From assembly GCA_964415245.1 (NCBI GenBank), contig CAYQAJ010000293.1, forward strand, positions 1 through 6,492: a stretch of 6,492 bases of DNA, read 5' to 3'. Below the pieces are notes generated by a model that was given only the letters and a program-made list of their open reading frames with translations, was not told the DNA's origin and made no database searches. Positions 1 through 5,995 of the stretch are shown piece after piece; the stretch's first letter is position 1, and every line of letters begins with the position of its first letter. The position numbers and the translations under genes were made by a program. This DNA comes from CAYQAJ01 sp964415245. GTDB lineage: Bacteria; Planctomycetota; Planctomycetia; Pirellulales; Pirellulaceae.

Positions 1-1455
1 GTCTTCGTCGCCGATGATGTCGGTCAACAGCACCCACTTTTCGCCTTCCTGGACCAGGCCGACCGAGATGCCGGCGACCGGGTTACTGATCTTCACGCCC
101 GCCGACATCAGCCCCAGCGTGGCCCCGCACACGCTGGCCATCGACGAAGAGCCGTTCGATTCCAGAATGTCGGAGATGACGCGGACCGTGTACGGAAAAT
201 CCTCGGGCGAAGGGAGCACCGGCTTGACGCTACGCTCGGCTAGCGCTCCGTGTCCGTACTCGCGGCGACCGGGTCCGCGGATCGGCCGGCACTCCCCCAC
301 CGAAAACGAGGGGAAGTTGTAGTCGAGCATGAACTTCTTGGAGTACTCCTCCATCAGGCCATCGACGCGCTGTTCGTCGCGGGCCGTGCCCAGCGTCACG
401 GTTACCAGCGCCTGCGTCTCGCCGCGCTGGAACACGGCCGAACCGTGGGTGCGCGGCAACACGTCGACGTAGCACTCGATCGCACGCAGCGACTTGGAAT
501 CCCGGCCATCGGGTCGCGTGCCGGCGAGAATCAGGTCGCGCACGACGCGTCCTTCCAGCTTGTGCCAGGCCGACCCGAAGTCGCCGGCCGACACGGCGCC
601 TTCGGCCGCGGGGTCGGGAATCGTCTCGGCCAGCGCCCGCGCTTTCAGCTCCGCGACCGCGTCGGCCCGGGCCTGCTTGCCCGTGGTCTGCTTGGCGGCT
701 TTGAAGTCGCCGAAGAAGCGCGACTGGAGTTGCTCGTACAGATCGCCGTCGCCCGACGGTGCGACGATTTCGGCGTTCGCAACGCCGACCTTCTCACGCA
801 GCTCAAGCTGCATGTTGCACAATTCCCGCACCACCGATTGTGCGTGCCGGACGGCATCGAGCATTTCCTGCTCGGGAATCTCGCGGGCGAAGCCCTCGAT
901 CATCAGCACCGACTCAGGCCCGCCGGAGACAATCAGGTCCAGGTCGCTTTCTTCCAGCTCCTCTTGCGAGGGGAAAACGACCAGCTCACCGCCCACTCGT
1001 CCCAGACGCACCGAAGCCAGCGGCCCGTGGAACGGTAGCGGCGAAAGCAGCACCGCTGCCGCGGCGCCGTTCATCGCCAGCACGTCGGGATCGGTCTGCC
1101 GGTCGCTCGACAGGACGATGCTCTGAATCTGCACCTCGTCGTGAAACCACTCGGGAAAGAGCGGTCGAATCGGCCGGTCGATGAGCCGCGACGTGAGGGT
1201 TTCCTTCAGCGTCGGGCGGCCTTCGCGCTTGATAAAGCCGCCGGGAAATTTCCCCGCGGCGGCCGTGCGCTCCCGGTAGTCGCAGGTGAGCGGAAAATAA
1301 TCGAGTCCCGGCCGGGGGGGGCCCGTCGCCACTGCGGTGAGGACGACGGTATCGGAATACTCGGCGACGACGGCCGCCGAGGCCTGTTTGGCCAGCAATC
1401 CAGTTTCCAGACTGAATACGCTGCGCCCGATTTGCTTCTCTACACGCACCTTCAC
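1..1455 (-). CDS. pnp: Polyribonucleotide nucleotidyltransferase (PNPase), 3' part cut off by the window edge
   Basis: PNPase degrades RNA 3'-to-5' by phosphorolysis as a trimer, usually within the RNA-decay machinery. I read an uninterrupted 485-codon frame from GTG 1455 to position 1. The first RNase PH-like domain covers about residues 5-140 and includes PGGFIKREGRP (71-81) and RLIDRPIRPLFP (90-101). An all-helical linker follows (about 230-310). The second RNase PH domain starts near 315, with RPDGRD (314-319), LPRTHGSAVFQRGETQAL (333-350) and the phosphate-binding SNGSSSMASV (433-442). The fragment stops inside the catalytic loop at DIIGDED (479-485), so the rest of PH2 and the expected KH and S1 RNA-binding domains lie outside the window. 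No ATG lies between the upstream in-frame stop (1486-1488) and conserved sequence. GTG 1455 gives MKVRVEKQIG, as expected for the family, with AGGA at 1463-1466 seven bases upstream. An 8-G run at 1314-1321 does not break the frame. The gene lies 198 bp downstream of rpsO. Confidence 0.97.
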   Translation of the reverse strand, partial: MKVRVEKQIGRSVFSLETGLLAKQASAAVVAEYSDTVVLTAVATGPPRPGLDYFPLTCDYRERTAAAGKFPGGFIKREGRPTLKETLTSRLIDRPIRPLFPEWFHDEVQIQSIVLSSDRQTDPDVLAMNGAAAAVLLSPLPFHGPLASVRLGRVGGELVVFPSQEELEESDLDLIVSGGPESVLMIEGFAREIPEQEMLDAVRHAQSVVRELCNMQLELREKVGVANAEIVAPSGDGDLYEQLQSRFFGDFKAAKQTTGKQARADAVAELKARALAETIPDPAAEGAVSAGDFGSAWHKLEGRVVRDLILAGTRPDGRDSKSLRAIECYVDVLPRTHGSAVFQRGETQALVTVTLGTARDEQRVDGLMEEYSKKFMLDYNFPSFSVGECRPIRGPGRREYGHGALAERSVKPVLPSPEDFPYTVRVISDILESNGSSSMASVCGATLGLMSAGVKISNPVAGISVGLVQEGEKWVLLTDIIGDED

Positions 1456-1653
1456 CTTATTGTCCTGCCTTGTTTCTGCGTTCCCTCAGACGCATGGGCC
1501 GCGAGCCTGGTCCGGTGTCGCCGGACCTCGTTGTCCGCATGGGCCGAAAACAGGTGCGCGGCAGGTGCAGAAAGCCGTAAGCACCATCCGCACATCGCCC
1601 GTTTGACGGGCCCGGCACGCCAGAACGCGCGCTCGGCACAAAAGAAAGAGGCT
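1456..1653 (-). other. rpsO-pnp intergenic leader with two hairpins and a direct repeat
   Basis: This 198-bp non-coding gap holds three visible structures. The first is a 6-bp perfect stem with a 3-base loop at 1597-1611 (GCCCGT/ACGGGC), 42 bases past the rpsO stop. The second is a 7-bp perfect stem with a 5-base loop at 1509-1527 (GGTCCGG/CCGGACC). The third is an 11-bp direct repeat, CGCATGGGCCG, at 1491-1501 and 1536-1546, flanking the second hairpin. Neither stem is followed by a T-run, so they do not look like ordinary intrinsic terminators. In E. coli the pnp leader forms a stem cleaved by RNase III and PNPase represses its own mRNA there. That precedent makes a post-transcriptional role plausible, but no specific motif is matched. 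I see no convincing promoter, so pnp may be read through from rpsO. Confidence 0.5.
1463..1466 (-). promoter_or_regulatory. Ribosome binding site of pnp that decides a GTG start
   Basis: AGGA on the minus strand lies seven bases before GTG 1453-1455. A second GTG two codons later (1447-1449) would be 13 bases away. This spacing, together with the absence of any ATG before conserved PNPase sequence, supports the first GTG. Confidence 0.6.
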
Positions 1654-1923
1654 CTACTTGCGAATGCCCAGGCGCCCGATGATATCCAGATATCCCTGCG
1701 GATTCTTCCTCCGCAAGTAATCCAGCAGTCGCCTTCTGCGACTGACCAGCGCCAACAGGCCACGCCGGCTGGCGTAGTCCTTTTTGTGCGTTTGCAAATG
1801 CCCGGTCAGGCCGTTGACCCGCGTGGTGAGGATCGCAATCTGCACCTCGGGCGAGCCGGTGTCGCTGCCCTCGCGCCGGAACTCCTGGATCAAGCCCTGC
1901 TTCCGCTCTTTCGTGATCGTCAT
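1654..1923 (-). CDS. rpsO: 30S ribosomal protein S15
   Basis: S15 is a primary binding protein of the 16S rRNA central domain and helps organise the 30S platform and an inter-subunit bridge. The 89-residue product has the usual family length. It carries the signature ANDTGSxEVQ-like segment as GSDTGSPEVQIAILTTRV (19-36). It also has the rRNA-contacting GHLQTHKKDYASRRGLLALV (41-60), with His42, Asp49 and Ser52 in the expected places, and the C-terminal RRRRLLDYLRRKNPQGYLDIIGRLGIRK helix block. The ATG at 1921-1923 gives the canonical N terminus (MTITKERKQ). The sequence before it (GCGGTAGCAC) is a poor Shine-Dalgarno match, which suggests that leader structure or a leaderless-like mode contributes to initiation. 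It is followed by pnp on the same strand, the common bacterial order. Confidence 0.98.
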   Translation of the reverse strand: MTITKERKQGLIQEFRREGSDTGSPEVQIAILTTRVNGLTGHLQTHKKDYASRRGLLALVSRRRRLLDYLRRKNPQGYLDIIGRLGIRK

Positions 1924-2269
1924 GTGCTACCGCAACTTGTCTGCAACCAACAACTTACCCTGTTTTTTCGCCCAAGGGCCACGATACTCCCTGGCTCTGC
2001 GTCTGTCGGAACTACTCCTAAGTGAATACCGTTCAACAGTTTTACAGCCGATTAGTTTATCAATCCCCGAAGGGAACGCAACGGTAGATGGAAGAATCTG
2101 TCCGCCGCACCGTGGCCCGGCGGTACCCGCGACTCACTGGAAGCCGCGTGCTGCCGGTGCACGCCCCGTTGCGAGAAGAAGCAGCGAATGGGCCTTTGTT
2201 CCGCGACCCGTCGGGGCCGGAAACGCGGCGTCCCTCCTGCCGCCGTCAGGGGCTCGGCTCGGTCGGCGC
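1924..2269. other. 346-bp intergenic region upstream of rpsO
   Basis: I see no supportable gene here; the short frames on both strands lack family features. The left part (1924-2080) is AT-rich and holds the candidate rpsO promoter and leader. The right part (2083-2269) is GC-rich. It contains small inverted repeats that could act in 3' end formation for the upstream exported-protein gene: GCGTGC/GCACGC at 2146-2151/2159-2164, and CCGCCG/CGGCGG at 2102-2107/2118-2123. Neither is followed by a good T-run on the minus strand, so I do not call an intrinsic terminator. Confidence 0.5.
2054..2081 (-). promoter_or_regulatory. Possible sigma-70-type promoter for rpsO-pnp
   Basis: On the minus strand, TTGCGT (2076-2081) is separated by 16 bases from TAAACT (2054-2059). 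A TG sits one base before the -10 hexamer, giving an extended -10 form. The surrounding 1930-2080 stretch is clearly more AT-rich than the rest of the window. The hexamers match the E. coli consensus only partly (3/6 and 4/6), and planctomycete promoters are not well defined. If correct, transcription would begin near 2047 and leave an rpsO leader of roughly 125 nt. Confidence 0.3.
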
Positions 2270-2899
2270 CTATTCGTCCGGTTTCTTGCTGTCGGGTTTC
2301 TGATTGTCCGGATTCTCGTTATCCGGCAGGCGGTTGTCCACTTTCAGGCCGAGTAGCCGGGCAATTTGGGGCCAGGCCGTCTGCCGCGCTTTTTCAAAGG
2401 CCCGGGCATCTTCCATGTCGCGGCTCTTGGCGTAACGCGAGAGGGCCTGGGCCTCTTGCTTGAGTAACGCGTAGATTTCGATCATGGCGTCGACGGCTGC
2501 GACGTCGCTCTCGGTCAGGCCCGTCTTGCGCACCTCGCGAAGGTTCGCGATGTTGACGTCGATCATCCCGATCATCTCTCGCATCAGGTCTTCGGCCCGC
2601 TCGGGCGGGTAGACGTCTTTGGCGATGGCATCGGCCACCGTGCCGATGTAGCCGAACGACGTGTAGATATGCGAGGCGCCCAGCGAGCCGATGGTCTTGA
2701 GTCGCGCATCGACCTCGCGTGGTTTTTCCTGTTCGGCGGGCGGCTGATCTTGCTGGGCGCGGGCGAAAGGAGGTACGGCGGCGACGAGGAGCGCGAAACC
2801 GCCAGCGATCAGGGTGCGCGTCAACGTGCTGCGCGACACGTGGCGCGTTGCTCGTCCGCGGGGAGGCGCCAGGCTGAGACATTCGTGCGACGTCGACAT
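2270..2899 (-). CDS. Exported protein of unknown function with a PD-rich pentapeptide tail
   Basis: I do not recognise a named family; similar small exported proteins are, from memory, found in planctomycetes. The 209-residue product has a basic N-region (Arg at 14, 16, 19, 23, 28), a hydrophobic core (about 29-43, TLIAGGFALLVAAVP) and an AxA-type site FARA|QQ after residue 48, which indicates Sec export. Residues 49-62 are a Gln/Pro/Glu-rich linker. Residues 65-185 look helical, with no Cys and no obvious catalytic motif. Notable segments are IYTSFGYIGTVADAIAKDVY (78-97) and MIDVNIANLREV (112-123). The tail repeats PDNEN-PDNQK-PDSKK-PDE (192-209). ATG 2899 is preceded by AGGAAG (2906-2911). 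A GTG at 2839 (residue 21) would give a shorter, more classical signal peptide but has no Shine-Dalgarno. A -35-like TTGACC lies at 2997-3002 upstream, with only a weak -10 partner. The neighbours give no functional clue. Confidence 0.85.
   Translation of the reverse strand: MSTSHECLSLAPPRGRATRHVSRSTLTRTLIAGGFALLVAAVPPFARAQQDQPPAEQEKPREVDARLKTIGSLGASHIYTSFGYIGTVADAIAKDVYPPERAEDLMREMIGMIDVNIANLREVRKTGLTESDVAAVDAMIEIYALLKQEAQALSRYAKSRDMEDARAFEKARQTAWPQIARLLGLKVDNRLPDNENPDNQKPDSKKPDE
2273..2326 (-). repeat. 15-bp tandem repeat coding for a PD-x-x-x pentapeptide tail
   Basis: Three 15-bp units and a partial fourth encode PDNEN, PDNQK, PDSKK and PDE at the extreme C terminus of the exported protein. 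The units begin CCGGA(T/C) or CCCGA and have diverged at both DNA and protein level, so this is an old, in-frame coding repeat. Such low-complexity charged tails are typically disordered. Confidence 0.7.
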
Positions 2900-2905
2900 A
2901 ACAAG

Positions 2906-2935
2906 CTTCCTGAAACACGGGAGGCGCCGTTTCAG
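2906..2935 (-). promoter_or_regulatory. Ribosome binding site of the exported protein with an adjoining inverted repeat
   Basis: AGGAAG (2906-2911) lies six bases before ATG 2899 and supports that start. A 7-bp perfect inverted repeat, CTGAAAC/GTTTCAG (2929-2935 and 2910-2916, 12-base spacer), ends inside the first two bases of this site. The stem could therefore compete with ribosome binding; that role is inference. Confidence 0.45.
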
Positions 2936-3018
2936 CGCGAATCTCGACCACTTACATGCAGGCGTGGCATTTCAGTCTGACGAGTCGCGGGGGTCGGGTC
3001 AAGGCAGGTCGACTACGT

Positions 3019-3056
3019 GAAGGCGCGTGAGTAATGTCACGAACCTACGCGCCTTC
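3019..3056 (-). terminator. Stem-loop at the 3' end of glnD
   Basis: On the minus strand GAAGGCGCGT (3047-3056) pairs perfectly over 10 bp with ACGCGCCTTC (3019-3028) across an 18-base loop. The loop itself can form a small GTGA/TCAC hairpin. The upstream arm contains the last sense codons and the TAG stop of glnD. No T-run follows, so it may be a transcript-end or stabilising stem and not a textbook intrinsic terminator. Confidence 0.5.
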
Positions 3057-5675
3057 GACTTGCCCGATCGCCTGCAGTAACCGGTCGCGAATCTGCACCA
3101 ATCGCTCTTCGTCCTCAATTTTTCGTCCCGCTTGGTCGGTCACGTAGAACACGTCGACGACTTGATCCACGCGCGTGCCGATCTTGGCCGAGCCCACCGA
3201 GAGCCCAAGCTCGAACAACGAGCGCGTGATGGCGTACAAGAGACCCAGTCGGTCGTGGGCGAATACGTCGATGATGGTGAACCGATCCGACGTGCTGTTA
3301 TCGATGCGAACTCGCGTGGGGAGCTTGCCCGCCGGCGCGGGCGAGCGCGGCTGCCAAGTGCGGCGAAATACGGGCGACTTGCCCGAACCGTCTTTTAGCG
3401 CCGCCACCAATGCCTGGCTCACGTCTGTGAGGCGGTGCGCGGGTGGCTCGCCCGAGTAGTCAGGATCGTTGACGTGAAAGCGGTCCAGCACCAGCGAATC
3501 GGCGAGCGTATGGATTTCGGCCGAAAGGATCTGGAGCCCCTTGCTCGAGAGGCAGCCGGTGAGCCGGTGAAAAATGCCCGGCGCGATGTCTTCGTACGTT
3601 CCGACCGTGTACTCGACCGTATGGCGAACGGGGTCGTAGCGCCCCCACGCCTCGGCTTCGCGACGCGGGAGGTTCTTGAGCCGCTCCAGGTCCGCCAGAA
3701 CGCGGTCGCCCTCGCCGTCCAGCAGGCTCGCGGGGAGCGCCGCGATCTGCTTGTCCCACCAGTCGGCGTGGTGATCGTCGGCAATCCGCCCGCGTAGCTC
3801 CTGCCGCGTGCGGCGGAGGCGTTCGTCGGCGTCGGGAGCCGCTTCTCCGGCCACTTGCTGCATCGTGCGCTGGTACAGATCGGAGATCAGCTTCCGCTTC
3901 CACTGGTTCAAGACGCCGGGTCCCACGGCGGCCAGGTCGGCGCAGGTTAAGACGAACAGCATCTGCAGCATCTCAGGCGAGCCAACCTCAACGGCCAACT
4001 GCACGGCGACCGCTTCGTCGTCGATGTTGCGCCACAGCGCCAAGTGCGACATGAGCAGGTGCTTGTGGACGAGAAAGCTCAGCGTTTCGGTGTCGCGCGG
4101 CCCGAGCCCCAGGTGCTCGGCGGATTCCGCCGCCAGCCGCAAACCCATTTCGCTATGGTCGTCGGTGTATCCCTTTCCCATGTCGTGCATCAGCAGCGCC
4201 AGGTGCAATACGCCCTTCTGCTTGATGCCGCGATAGATCTCGCCCACCAACGAGCTGTCGCTGAGGAAGTCGGTGGCCCGCTCCACCGCGCGGATCGAGT
4301 GCTCGTCGACCGTATACTTGTGGTATTCGTTGAACTGCATCAAACAGCGGGAGTGCGCCATGGGGGGCACCAGTTTCTCCAACACGCGAAGCTGGTGCAG
4401 CCGCCGCAGCTCGTCGCCCAGGGCCCCTGGCTGCGACATGAGCGAAAGGAACCGCTGCCGTGCTTCGCGCGAAAGCTCCGGGACCGCTCCGTCGGTCATG
4501 GCCTGGCGGATGGCCTGCCAGGTGGCGTGATCGATCCGCTTGTCGTAGCGGTTGGCCAGATCCATCAGACGCAGAACTTCGGCCAGGTCGCCGCACACTT
4601 TCTTCATGCCGCGGCGGGTGGCGCCGATGTGCCGCGGGCCGACGCGAAAGTCGCCTTCCACCTGGTGGCTGACCAGTGGCGCGAGATAAGCCAGCAAGCC
4701 CTTGCGGTTTTGTGCGTCGGCCAGAAAATTCGCCGCGATGTAGCGAACGTTGCTGGTGTGCTCGAAATAGTCGCGCATGAAATGCTCGACGGGGAGCAGC
4801 GCTGCGCTGGCCGCATACCCGAACGACCCGGCAATGCGTACCTGCTCGCCGCGATCGAGCACGTCGTACGTCTTGCCGGCGTGAAAGTGCAGCTCGTTGC
4901 GCAGGCGGAGCAGAAACTCCCTCGCGCGACGCAGCTTCCGGTGATCTTCCTGCAACAGAAAGCCCGCCCGGTACAGATGTTCCGGGTTAGCCAGCCCATA
5001 CCGGGCCATGCCGGTCCACCGCAGAAGTTGGATGTCGCGCAGGCCGCCGCGGGAACGCTTGACGTTGGGCTCCAGCAGGTAGACCGTTTCGCCGAATTGC
5101 CGCCTCTCCTGCCGCCGAGCGTGCTCGATCTGACCGAGCAAACTGCTCGTGCGACGCAAGGCCCCGCGGCGAAACCGAGCGGCGAAGCGGGCAAAAAGCT
5201 CTTCGCTACCGCCGAGCCATCGGGCATCGGACAGCGAGCAGAAGACGGTGGCATCGCGCCAGGCCAACGAGCAGGCCTGCGCGGGCGTACGCAAACTGAA
5301 GCCCAGTTGCAGCCCCGCGTCGAACACGTGCTGCGTAAGCCGCCGGGCCAGCGGCGCCATCCGCGACTGCACGCGCCCGGTACACAGCAGCATCAGATCA
5401 ACGTCGGAGTAGGGCGCCACGTCGCGGCGACCGTACCCTCCGTGTGCGATGAGCGCCGCCTCGTCCGCCAGCGTCGCCACCCTGTCGTCGCCCAACGTCG
5501 CCAGGGCGTCGTCGAATAGTTCCCGGAGCACGCCGTCGACCACGTCGGTCATGCGGGCGCACACCTGGATGCCCGGGGAGCCGCTTTGGTGCTGGAGCTT
5601 GAGCTTCTCGCGTCCCTCAGCCAGCCGCGCTCGTGCGGCGTGCACAGCCGGGCGCAGACGCGGTAGTGTATTCAT
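3045..5675 (-). CDS. glnD: PII uridylyltransferase / uridylyl-removing enzyme
   Basis: GlnD senses glutamine and adds UMP to PII when nitrogen is scarce or removes it when glutamine is plentiful. From ATG 5675 the product has 876 residues, close to the usual length, with all expected domains in order. The nucleotidyltransferase has GGYGRR (79-84) and the metal-binding SDVD (90-93, Asp91 and Asp93). The family motif EPNVKRSRGGLRDIQ is at 202-216. The HD hydrolase has DEHS (457-460), HDMGKG (His497, Asp498) and HKH (537-539). ACT1 spans about 687-765 and ACT2 about 797-872. Catalytic residues for both activities are present, so it should be bifunctional. The same frame extends upstream to GTG 5747, adding 24 residues rich in arginine (RRRVPQTTRRRRNR). 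That start has no Shine-Dalgarno, and similarity to the family begins at about MNTLPRLRPAV, so I prefer 5675. The PII gene lies 320 bp upstream on the same strand. Confidence 0.95.
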   Translation of the reverse strand: MNTLPRLRPAVHAARARLAEGREKLKLQHQSGSPGIQVCARMTDVVDGVLRELFDDALATLGDDRVATLADEAALIAHGGYGRRDVAPYSDVDLMLLCTGRVQSRMAPLARRLTQHVFDAGLQLGFSLRTPAQACSLAWRDATVFCSLSDARWLGGSEELFARFAARFRRGALRRTSSLLGQIEHARRQERRQFGETVYLLEPNVKRSRGGLRDIQLLRWTGMARYGLANPEHLYRAGFLLQEDHRKLRRAREFLLRLRNELHFHAGKTYDVLDRGEQVRIAGSFGYAASAALLPVEHFMRDYFEHTSNVRYIAANFLADAQNRKGLLAYLAPLVSHQVEGDFRVGPRHIGATRRGMKKVCGDLAEVLRLMDLANRYDKRIDHATWQAIRQAMTDGAVPELSREARQRFLSLMSQPGALGDELRRLHQLRVLEKLVPPMAHSRCLMQFNEYHKYTVDEHSIRAVERATDFLSDSSLVGEIYRGIKQKGVLHLALLMHDMGKGYTDDHSEMGLRLAAESAEHLGLGPRDTETLSFLVHKHLLMSHLALWRNIDDEAVAVQLAVEVGSPEMLQMLFVLTCADLAAVGPGVLNQWKRKLISDLYQRTMQQVAGEAAPDADERLRRTRQELRGRIADDHHADWWDKQIAALPASLLDGEGDRVLADLERLKNLPRREAEAWGRYDPVRHTVEYTVGTYEDIAPGIFHRLTGCLSSKGLQILSAEIHTLADSLVLDRFHVNDPDYSGEPPAHRLTDVSQALVAALKDGSGKSPVFRRTWQPRSPAPAGKLPTRVRIDNSTSDRFTIIDVFAHDRLGLLYAITRSLFELGLSVGSAKIGTRVDQVVDVFYVTDQAGRKIEDEERLVQIRDRLLQAIGQVEGA

Positions 5676-5912
5676 GGCCACGCGATTCCGCCGCCGGCGA
5701 GTGGTTTGAGGCACACGTCGGCGGGCACCGAACCGGGCGACGGGCACAAGGGAAGGCGGGGATCGGACTTAGGGCACCGATCGTCGGCAACAACACTTCT
5801 TGTAAGAAAGTGTAGGGCGCCAAGCGGAATTCGGCCACGGTAGAAAGCAAGCAGCGACTGGTCGCGGTCGCTGAATTCGCGAGGATTCAGCCCACAAGAT
5901 TGCCCCGCTGTA

Positions 5913-5930
5913 TGAACTCTTGCGAGTTCA
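5913..5930 (-). other. Hairpin with a GCAA (GNRA-type) tetraloop
   Basis: On the minus strand TGAACTC and GAGTTCA form a 7-bp perfect stem closed by GCAA, a stable RNA tetraloop. On the plus strand the loop would be TTGC, so the minus transcript is the more natural structured RNA. Its position between the PII terminator and glnD suggests it lies in the glnD leader, if glnD is transcribed from this gap. Confidence 0.4.
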
Positions 5931-5957
5931 GCTACAAAAGGTTCAGTACAAGTAATT

Positions 5958-5989
5958 GTTCCGCCGAGCATTCCGGTGCTCGCTGGAAC
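5958..5989 (-). terminator. Likely transcription terminator of the PII gene
   Basis: Six bases after the PII stop, GTTCC-AG-CGAGCA pairs with TGCTCG-GC-GGAAC around a 6-base loop. This gives 11 base pairs with a 2x2 internal mismatch. AATTACTTGT follows, which is AT-rich but not a clean T-run. Placement directly behind the stop codon fits 3' end formation or attenuation of read-through into glnD. Confidence 0.55.
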
Positions 5990-5995
5990 GGCGCC

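Larger units (their letters stand above)
5676..5995. other. 320-bp structured gap between the PII gene and glnD
   Basis: I see no convincing gene here. Besides the PII terminator hairpin, several perfect or near-perfect inverted repeats lie close together. ACACTT/AAGTGT is at 5793-5813. CAGCGAC/GTCGCTG is at 5852-5858/5867-5873. CTGAAT/ATTCAG is at 5871-5876/5885-5890; it overlaps the previous stem, so the two would be alternatives. TGAACTC/GAGTTCA is at 5913-5930. A motif of the form TTCAG plus 0-2 bases plus (C/T)ACAA...G recurs at 5883-5897, 5926-5940 and 5941-5952. A glnD promoter is expected here, but I could not find a good sigma-70 or sigma-54 match. Confidence 0.5.

Noticed and set aside
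1314..1321. Run of eight G inside pnp, a possible frameshift or phase-variation tract
   Set aside because: The frame is intact and the run encodes part of the conserved TGPPRPG segment. Phase variation of this housekeeping gene is unlikely.
1955..1981. GC stem beside a run of T at 1962-1967 resembling an intrinsic terminator
   Set aside because: For minus-strand transcripts the run is A, not T, after the stem. For plus-strand transcripts the T-run precedes the stem. Neither fits termination.
2974..3002. Possible promoter for the exported protein (TTGACC with CAGACT 17 bases later)
   Set aside because: The -35 is good, but the -10 matches only half of the consensus and the region is GC-rich, so it is too weak to call.
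4044..5519. Plus-strand open frame of 491 codons, plus many shorter plus-strand frames (for example 250-1038 and 1141-2025)
   Set aside because: They lie antisense to glnD, pnp and rpsO, whose protein families are unmistakable. Long antisense frames are expected in GC-rich coding DNA. Their translations show no family features.
5822..5840. Possible sigma-54 promoter before glnD (TGGCCGAATTCCGCTT on the minus strand)
   Set aside because: The GG and GC elements are nine bases apart where ten are needed, and most other consensus positions mismatch.
5672..5971. 99-codon minus-strand frame filling the gap between the PII gene and glnD
   Set aside because: Its ATG sits in the loop of the PII terminator hairpin with no Shine-Dalgarno, it overlaps the glnD start, and its sequence shows no domain, signal peptide or recognisable similarity.
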